Assembly: GCF_000715075.1 (NCBI RefSeq)
Contig: NC_134102.1
Coordinates: 46,013,348-46,077,347 of the forward strand
Direction: 5' to 3'
Length of the DNA stretch: 64,000 nt
From: Nicotiana tabacum
Lineage: Eukaryota > Streptophyta > Magnoliopsida > Solanales > Solanaceae
Below the pieces are notes generated by a model. That model searched no databases and had not been told where the DNA came from. It was given only the letters and a program-made list of their open reading frames with translations. Position 1 is the stretch's first letter; the number at the start of each line of letters is the position of its first letter. This document shows, one piece after another, positions 56,675 to 64,000 of the stretch. A program made the translations under genes and the position numbers.

Positions 56675-59401
56675 ATGTCACCTAACAGTGCTATCCTCGG
56701 AAACACTTTCCTTCTCTTTGGTGGAGGCCCAGAGAAGAACAAAACAAAAGAGGTTGATGTCGAGTCTGAACCTCCTACTATAAACTCCATCATACCTCTT
56801 CAACTTAACACCAAATTTGATCGTCAAGAACAAAAAGATCCCATTAACCCCAAAGTGACAGGCACAGGCCTGTTTGTAGGTATACTTCCTCCATTCGTCT
56901 TTCCAGCATCCTTGTTGTGAAGGAAGACTGTGAATGGAACAATATTAAAATCATCTCCTATGATGAAATAGAGAGGGTCACCTTCTCCAAATCAGGGTTC
57001 ATGTATGTTTATACATACCCTTTTACCTTGGGAGTGGGTAAAGATCAACCCACTAATTTTAGAATTTTGCCACCAGTACCAAATTTGTTTGGCACAAGCA
57101 GGCCCATCAGTATGGTGTACGGTGTCTTGCCTCTGCCAATTGTGCTCTAAGACTGGGGAAACCCTAACTCTTGCACATATAATGAACCTCTACTCCCCAA
57201 AGATTTTCCGTGGGGGTGTGCTAAAACTTAGCAAATGCGGTCATCATATCCTTCTTGCCAGCATTGGTGATGACAACAACAGTGGATGGATGGAACGGTT
57301 CATTTTCATTGCTACCAGGGACATCCTCCTGACCACAACACCTGCTTTTCCTGAATCATGGAATCTTTTCCATAAGTCTTCGGGTATCTTTTTCTTTCCA
57401 TGTTTTAAAAAGACCTTCCTTCTTTGCTAACTTTATATTTTTCTTATTCCAGATACTCATTTGAAACCACCATGGGTTAAGAACTTGGCCCAATGGGCAC
57501 AGAAAATTTTGGATATCACTACATCGGAATCTCGATGTGGAAAGAAATGGCCCCCAAATATGGGTGGAAAGCCAAAAACCATGGTAAACAAAAATTCTTC
57601 CTCCCTTCTTTCAATCTTACAACATAACTTGGAAAAATTTGTTAACTACCTTTTTGTACCACACAGGACTTCCGAAAGGACCCGTTGTTTGCCCCGACAT
57701 CAAGGCTCTCGATGACCCGGTGGAAGCCAAAAGGGTACTGCAAAACGCCCTTAACCAGAGGAGAGCTCGTGCATCTACTATCATTTTTGGTGAAGGTGCC
57801 TGTTCCCGGAGTCCCCAGCCTAAAAACAAGAAACAAAAGAGGAAACGTACCTCCTCGGCTGGGACTCGGGAGAAGAGAGTAAAAAAATACCAACTAGACC
57901 GACCAAAATGGCCCTTGATGATGAAGAAACCGACGATGACGCGATTGCCCTTTAGAGAAGAAAAAACCTTCATCAGCTCAACCGGATGCTTAGCTGGGAG
58001 AGCTTCGCACACCACCACGGGGGGAACTTCAGAGACTCTTTACGAAAATGGATTTGGTTGAAAATATCGAGTCCCGTTTTCCGAATCCTTTCGACGCCTC
58101 TGGCCAAAGGAGTTCAATCCCTAACCATCCTCCACCACCAACTTCTGAGCCGATAATAACTACCTCTCCTTCTACATCAGTTGCTTCCTCCTCACCGGCG
58201 CCATTCGAACAAATGGAAAATGCTCCTTCCCCATGGTCACCCGACCATGGAAATTTGAGAAATACTTACTCAGCACCTATTCAATACCCTCATGGAAAAC
58301 AAAACATCATCCTCACGGTTTTGAATGAGTTCCATATACTTTCCAAACCGGTAAAGCTTGCCAATTATTTAAAGTCGCTGGCCACAGAAAAAGACTGGAG
58401 AAAAATGGACTCTCATTCTGCAGAGTGTCTGTTAAACAACAGCATGCACTGCTCAGCATAGGTATCGTTATAATCATCTCCCATCACTCTTCATTTGTTA
58501 TATTTTGAGTTAATAACCATAGCTTTCACCTCTTCAGGCCAACTTTCTTGCTTCTGAAGTCCTACAAAGGTCAATCTTGGATAAACAAACACTTACTATG
58601 GAACGAGATCAACTTTTGGCTGAACGGAGTCAGCTTGCCGAGCGCCTCCCAGTACTGGAAGCAAATATTTCTCAAATGGATGATATCGAGGCCCGATTAC
58701 AGCAATCCAAGCAATATAGAATGGCCCACATCTAAGAGGTCACTCAATTGTATGAAGACCTCAAGGATTCAAAGGCTAAGTGGGTTGACCTATATGATAC
58801 CATGAATGTTACTGCCGAGCGCGAGTTTGCTTTTATGGAGCAAGTAAACAACTTGGAGGCTAGCTTATGATCCAAAATCGAGGAGGCCAATATTGCCTAG
58901 GAGAAGAGAGGAAGAATGGAAGAAAGACTCAAAAGGGTCATGGAGCAGAATCAACTTCACTCGACCACCAATGCTGAGCTTGATTCCAAAATCAACATTA
59001 TGAAAGCTGAAAATTAAAAGCTCCAATCCAAGATTGAAAAACTTCGAGCTAAACTCCAAGACCTAGAAGATTCTATCCTCTTCGAGAAAACGTATGTCAT
59101 ATATCATATGAAGAGGAATACTTTTGAGGAGGCCAAAGAAGGCATTGCAAACATTGATGGATGCATCGCCAAAGCTCGTGAATTGGAGACAACCGCTCTC
59201 AAGAATTTTCCAGCTCGGGCCACTGCTTCTGACTCTTCGAATACTAACTCCGAGTATTCGGGAACCGAAGAGGAAACCAAAGAGGAAGCTGAAGAAGATG
59301 GAGATAAAGATGAAGGCCCTGAACCGGAAGCAGAACAACCTTCTCCCAATAAAGAAATAGAAGACTCTTCTCTCCCTTCGGGTTATGGCAGCAAGAATTA
59401 A
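56675..59401 (+). pseudogene. Antisense, intron-containing ORF of a Tat-type retroelement (putative gypsy-type transposon domain, PF04195-like)
   Basis: Lies between the integrase and 3' LTR of a minus-strand element but reads on the plus strand. The start MSPNSAILGNTFLLFGG is at 56675. Exon 1 (to 57383, two frameshifts) has FSKSGFMYVYTYPFTLG, LEFCHQYQICLAQAG and LYSPKIFRGGVLKLSK, the signature of the PF04195-type domain. Likely introns are 57384-57452, 57584-57666 and 58462-58537, each GT..AG. Exon 2 encodes PPWVKNLAQWAQKIL with a further frameshift. Exon 3 is basic, then Ser/Pro-rich. Exon 4 (58538-59401) is a long coiled coil with an acidic end, stopping at TAA 59399-59401. In-frame stops at 58459, 58733, 58868, 58898 and 59015 kill it. 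Antisense ORFs of this type are known in Tat elements; their role is unknown. Confidence 0.82.
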
Positions 59402-60065
59402 TGTAGATATATTTCTTTTCTTTTTGTAACTATGTCAAAACTTCTTTACGGAGTTTGGAATTCTAATTAATGAAAGAAATTATTTGCTTAAGTGTTGTGA
59501 AAAAAATATTCTTTTTCATCTAACTGATAAAGCTTCGGGAATCTTTTCACATCCGATAGTTTTTGTGGGCATAAATACTTTCAGAATCTACCCTTTGACT
59601 ATGAAGGTTTCATAAAAGAGGGCCCTTATGATTACAATTCTCTTGAAGAGGACGTCTTCTATTTATTCTGACACAAGCATTTGAAGTTTTAACTAACTTT
59701 CAAACAATAAAGTAAATTAACTTATAATTCAGACAAGAAATAAGATAAAAATAAAAGGACTTTGATTTATTCCCTCTATCTTTAAAAGTACATTTACTTA
59801 AACATTCTTTTTCTTAAGTAAATAAAGCTATAATATATGTGGCTATCTTGTACAACTTATTTCTACGTGGCTAATCATGCAGTTCTCGGTCCTGATAAGA
59901 CATTGCTCCCGGTTCTAACAGTCCCCGGTCATCATAACCTTTTTAGTGCCTTCATACATAATGGTTCCCCCTAGTGTTCGGATGATACGTACGATGAGAA
60001 TTCGAACACTGGAAGTTTTCTTTTGACCTTCTTTCGTAGTTTGCTTTACATTGATGCCTCATTAA
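59402..60065. other. Spacer between antisense ORF and integrase
   Basis: AT-rich, with no ORF. It probably holds the 3' UTR of the antisense ORF (TTAATGAAAG near 59468) and the 3' non-coding end of pol. Confidence 0.5.
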
Positions 60066-60773
60066 TAACCTTGCCAGAAAACCCAATTGGGATAAAAACT
60101 AGTCGAAGGGAAAATGAGAGCAACACATACTTTCAGTACCAACAAGGATCTTTAGCAATAATACTTTTTGAGGTGAGTCACGTTCCGATTTATTAGCAAT
60201 TTAACTCCATCTTGATTTTCCAATTCAGATAAACCTTTACCGGTTATAGCTGAAACTCGGTAAGGTCCTTCCCATGTTGGTCCCAGCTTCCAGCCGTTAA
60301 ATTCCTGAGTATTTTGAGTTACCTTTCTTAAACTTTGAAATATTAGAGATTTGCTTTGATGTTGTAATATCTTTCCATCCTTGCTTTTTTTCCACCATCC
60401 TCACATATCCCAGATTGTGGTGCTCTTCAAGAAAATCTAGTTTAACCAGCAATGTTTCATTGTTTGTCTCTTTGTTTGCTCAGGCAAACCTTAAGGTCGG
60501 TTATCCCACTTCTACGGGATCAAAGCCTCTGAACCATATACAAGTGAGAAGGGTGTTTCACCCGTGCTCGATTTCGTCATGGTCCGATATGCCCATAAAA
60601 CACTCGTTAGCTCATCTGACCAATAGCCTTTAGCATCTTCTAACTTCTTTTTTTAAGGTTTTGGATAATAACCTTGTTGGTTGACTCTGCTTGTCCATTA
60701 GCACTCGGGTGGTATGGTGAAGACATAATTTGTTTGATCTTCAATCCTTCCAAAAACTTTGTGACTTTGGAAC
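60066..60773 (-). pseudogene. pol: Integrase C-terminal half of the second Tat-type element
   Basis: On the minus strand from 60773 it reads KVTKFLEGLKIKQIMSSPYH and PSANGQAESTNKVI, which contains the catalytic Glu (GQAES). ETNNETLLVKLDFLEEH and finally GPTWEGPYR (about 60258-60285) follow; the last is the GPY/F module of the integrase C-terminus. Many stops and several frame changes occur. It is cut at 60774 by the next LTR, so the first part of the core is missing. With the PPT and LTR at 55769-56343 it defines one minus-strand Tat-type element. Confidence 0.82.
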
Positions 60774-60960
60774 TATCACGACCCAAATCGGAAGGACGCC
60801 ACGAGCACCCAATGCCTTACTCAACCAACTACCCATGTAACGTATCTTTCTTATCATACAATCATGCGTAAATGGGCTGAAAAGGCAGTCATGAGATAAC
60901 TAGAATAAGAAAATAATCAACATAGGACGAAACATAAGGAAATAATCAACATGGGATGAC

Positions 60961-61085
60961 ACAACAATAACAACCCAGTAAAATCCCACAGGTAAGGGGT
61001 CTGGGGAGGGTAGTGTGTATGCAGACCTTACCCCTACCCCGATGGACTAGAGAGGCTGTTTCTGATAGACCCCCAACTCAAAAGA
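60961..61085 (+). repeat. SINE-like repeat (Au/SolS type, tentative)
   Basis: CAACAATAACAACCCAGTAA, then GGGGTCTGGGGAGGGTAGTG, GCAGACCTTACCCCTACCCC and AGAGGCTGTTTCTGATAGAC match the layout of a very common Solanaceae short interspersed repeat (recollection, not a search). I see no clear B box or poly(A) tail with duplications here, so the call is tentative. Confidence 0.45.
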
Positions 61086-61867
61086 ATGAAAAAGACAACA
61101 TATCAGTACCATCAACAGAAACTATAGAAATAATAACAGCATTATAAGAACCAGAAAATAGTTGAAACACAATAACAATAATTAGTAAAGAGAGACGAGA
61201 GAATAATGTGAACACAACATTAACCACTAGCAATCTAAGACAAACCTTATTAGTCTATCCTCACACCCAGAACGAAGTAGAAAAATGCTCAACTACCTCC
61301 TAACCTACAACCCGAATGCTCGAACTCCACACATTCCTATAGGACGATCCAACATGATATACAAACTTATACATGTGACATACGGGCCTATAAGGCCGAC
61401 ATGACCATTTATACACTCAAAACATATGCCGATAAGGACTTACCAGCATCCATATACATGACATATGTCTACAAGCCTCTAAGAGTACATAAATGTCATA
61501 AGGGTCGGGACAGGGCCCCGCCATATCAATCAATACATGTCCAAAGCATACTGACCAAATAAGCAACTCCGGAGCAAGTGGAGTGCACCAACACCTTCCG
61601 ATGAATGGATAGCCTACTAGGAGGACCGTCAACCAATCTATCAGGACTTACGCGCATGAAATGCAGCATCCCCAGGCAAAAGGGGCGTCAGTATGAATAA
61701 AGCACTGAGTATGGAAGGCAAGAAAGCATAAATAAGAATAGTAATGTAAAGAGAGATAGAGAAGATACAACCTGTAACATCTGAGTATCTCTGAGGATTA
61801 CTGACATGAAATAAATGATACATATCTATATACATAAGCTTTTAAAAACATTCGCTTCTGTGGGGCA

Positions 61868-62010
61868 TCATCATCATCATATCATACCCGGCCGTAATAG
61901 GCTCGGTAAAAATGTACTCGGCCATCATTAGGCTCGTTAGAATCGTACCCGGCCACGTGGAGCTCGGTAAAACCCAACTGATCAGTGGCTGCACAGTAGG
62001 TGTCATACCC
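61868..62010 (-). repeat. Tandem array in LTR (CGGCC..GGCTCGGTAAAA)
   Basis: Four irregular copies, about 36-45 bp each, of ACCCGGCCGTAATAGGCTCG followed by GTAAAA. Like the other gypsy LTRs, this one has its own private array. Confidence 0.75.
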
Positions 62011-63789
62011 GGCCGACTATAGCGCGACTTGGTAGAGTAAAATAGATACATATATATAATGCATGTTGGACTCATGGAATCACGTTCTAAACCTTTCAGA
62101 GTGACGTAGGGTTGTTTCATCTTCGATTAATGATATGGACATCCATACCATCAATATGGACCTCAATAGGATTCAAGGATCATTTATACATGCTTAGAAT
62201 AATTTTGTAAGGAAAGAACAACATGGACAGACTTAGTTGCTAGGAGTAGATCCGTTATGAAATAGCGTATCGTTTACGTTCATTTCATATTACATCATGC
62301 CGAAAGAATGAAGTAAGTGCCTTAAAATACTTGTATGATCTCTTCCTTATTCCTAAACCAAGCTCAACACAACTCCTTGCGTCTATAATAAGTGAAATGG
62401 TATTGTCGTCAACATATAATGTCGTACCATTGTATTTGGCTAGTCGTATAGCTTACGAAAAATTGGGCAGCAACTCCCTTACTTTTACTACATCCCAAAT
62501 ACCACTAAGGGTCATCAACATCCCAACAACAACAACAATAACCAAAACATCAATAACAACACTATAATCCAATATAAGCTTCTCCGATTATCTTAACAAT
62601 CATATTGAGCGGTGAGCTCGTTTTAAAAGCTCCAATCCAAGATTGTACTATATGATTCCTCGTTCAAAACATCCACAAATGACTTCCAAAATAGCCCCAT
62701 ACGTCTAGCACCCTAACTTTTATCGTCAATCACTTATATTTCATATTTTCTTCTTCAATAAACTTAGTTAACACTTAGAAATCCTTAACAACAGCAGCCA
62801 CAACATTTTTAAATTATTACTCATAATTTCCAGCCACCACAAGCCATATATGTGGCCAAATAATAGTCCAACCAAAAAGATAACCATGTCACATGTTCTT
62901 TCAAGTACTATCTTATAGTTTTTCATTCAAACAACACAAGATTAACCTTAGGCACAATAAATAAGATGTTATACATACCTTGGACAGCAGCTACAACTCG
63001 AAACTCCATCTCAACTTAGCTCAAAACAGTCCTCAATCACACCACAACATCATAGAAGCATTCTCTTGTAGTCTTTAACACTTTTGATGATGATTTGAGT
63101 TGATTTCCCTTGAGTTTGGTTCTTGGATCTTGGGATATGTTTGAGAGGGTTTTGGAGAGCTTTTCGGACAAATTTTGGGTGATAAATGATAAGAAATGAG
63201 GCTGAAACATCTTTTTAAAAAAAGTAAGGTCGGTGGCCGTCTCAAGTGGGTCCCAACAGGAGCTGCTTGCGCAGTCTCGCGAAAACGCGAATATCTTTCT
63301 ACTCTGACATCATATCAACAAACGGTTTAATGAGTTAGAAACTAGACTCGTAGATATTCAATTTTGTGGGTGGATCACTCATAAATCCAAGTACATTGAG
63401 AGAAAAGCTCAGTAACATTAGACCTAAATTTTTAGTAAAATAATGAACGTAACTTGTGACAACTTTTGTCGACTTTCGTTTCATAACTCGCTTGGCTAAA
63501 AAACTTAACACACAACTATCACAAGACTAAAATACCTCATAACATTACCTTCTTATCATCTTAACCACCCTAGTCTCACCCCACAAGTATGGGTTATAAC
63601 ATTCCTAACTTGCCGGCTTTCGACGAAACTTATTTTCTTCTATTCGATTAGGTTCTTAACCTTCCAACCCTCACGATACTCCTTAAAACTTATTTTAACC
63701 CATCATTATTTTTCTAAAGGTCTTTCAACTCTCTGGCTCATATTGATTCACTTAAGATGAATTCTAACTTGAAAGTACGGGGTGTAACA

Positions 63790-64000
63790 TCCTTCCCCCT
63801 TTGGAACATTCGTCCTCGAATGTAAACGAGTCTTAGAGGAGAAACTAGCTCTCGCGGATTTTATGGAAATTTCAATAGAGCCTCCTATGCAAACAGGACT
63901 ATCCCATACCTTGTGTCCAAATCTACTCCTGAAAACATTGTAACGCTTCAATTCTTAATAGCATTTAATCATAAAATGAGTGTTGATTGAAATTACATAA
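63790..64000 (-). other. Polypurine tract and 3' end of gypsy interior
   Basis: On the minus strand CCAAAGGGGGAAGGA abuts the LTR start, preceded by TTACATTCGAGGACGAATGT, the GAGGACGAA motif also seen at 21441-21460. The rest, to the window edge, is the 3' non-coding end of the element and is incomplete here. Confidence 0.75.

Larger units (their letters stand above)
60774..63789 (-). repeat. 3' LTR of a minus-strand gypsy element (TGTTACACCCCG type)
   Basis: A 3.0 kb LTR. On the minus strand it starts TGTTACACCCCGTACTTTC at 63789 next to a purine tract and ends TTTGGGTCGTGATA (decayed TGACA) at 60774. It interrupts the integrase of the second Tat-type element. It contains a SINE-like segment (60961-61085), a tandem array (61868-62010) and a small CG-word block near 63270-63295 (CTCGCGAAAACGCGAA). 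Confidence 0.85.

Noticed and set aside
57617..58018. 133-residue minus-strand ORF overlapping the antisense ORF
   Set aside because: Complement of exon 3 of the plus-strand ORF, which has exon-intron structure and family features.
62500..62560. CAA/AAC microsatellite
   Set aside because: Short, imperfect trinucleotide run within the LTR; nothing beyond simple-sequence content.

Overview
This window looks like pericentromeric or otherwise gene-poor nuclear DNA of a flowering plant. It is most likely Solanaceae and probably Nicotiana; that assignment is inference from the style of the LTR families, the CTCCCTCCGT Stowaway MITE and the SINE-like unit. I found no intact host protein-coding gene. 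Nearly all of the 64 kb can be read as layers of nested, decayed LTR retrotransposons, several solo LTRs, one CACTA DNA transposon and one MITE. The coordinates of ancient truncated pieces are estimates. Boundaries supported by TG..CA ends, target-site duplications (TSDs), primer-binding sites (PBS) or polypurine tracts (PPT) are firmer.

Layout. 1-7651: a plus-strand Ty3/gypsy (Del/Tekay-like) LTR split by a complete 6.2 kb non-autonomous Athila-like element (1123-7290, minus strand) whose only ORF is a gag fragment. 7652-12324: a second gypsy LTR piece split by a 3.1 kb solo LTR (8921-11995). 12325-18384: a minus-strand LTR piece, then AT-rich DNA with a Stowaway MITE (13690-13907) and a solo LTR with a perfect ATATA duplication (14695-17495). 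18385-27783: minus- and plus-strand gypsy LTRs and a pyrimidine-rich non-coding internal region, carrying a 773 bp CACTA element (22723-23495) that holds a tRNA-Gly(GCC)-like sequence. 27784-33128: the 5' half of a plus-strand Del/Tekay element (LTR, initiator-Met PBS, gag, protease, RT start) with many stops. 33129-38597: scrambled minus-strand Del/Tekay remnants around a solo LTR (33889-36339). About 38600-52967: a minus-strand Ogre/Tat-type element, which in transcription order has a 3.8 kb LTR, tRNA-Arg-type PBS, ORF1, gag, RT, RNase H, archaeal-type RNase H, integrase and 3' repeats. Its gag C-terminus and protease are deleted, and its RNase H is split by a solo LTR with a perfect GTATA duplication (42092-44379). 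52968-55566: more minus-strand LTR and a crumb of plus-strand pol. 55769-60773: the 3' part of a second Tat-type element on the minus strand (integrase, PPT, short LTR), with an intron-containing antisense ORF on the plus strand. 60774-64000: the 3' LTR, PPT and start of the internal region of another minus-strand gypsy element.

The most interesting structures are the tRNA gene captured in the CACTA element; the antisense, spliced, coiled-coil ORF; 43 bp LTR repeat units that each encode a hairpin; and arrays of short self-complementary CG-rich words that recur in unrelated LTR families, usually just before a TATA-like box.
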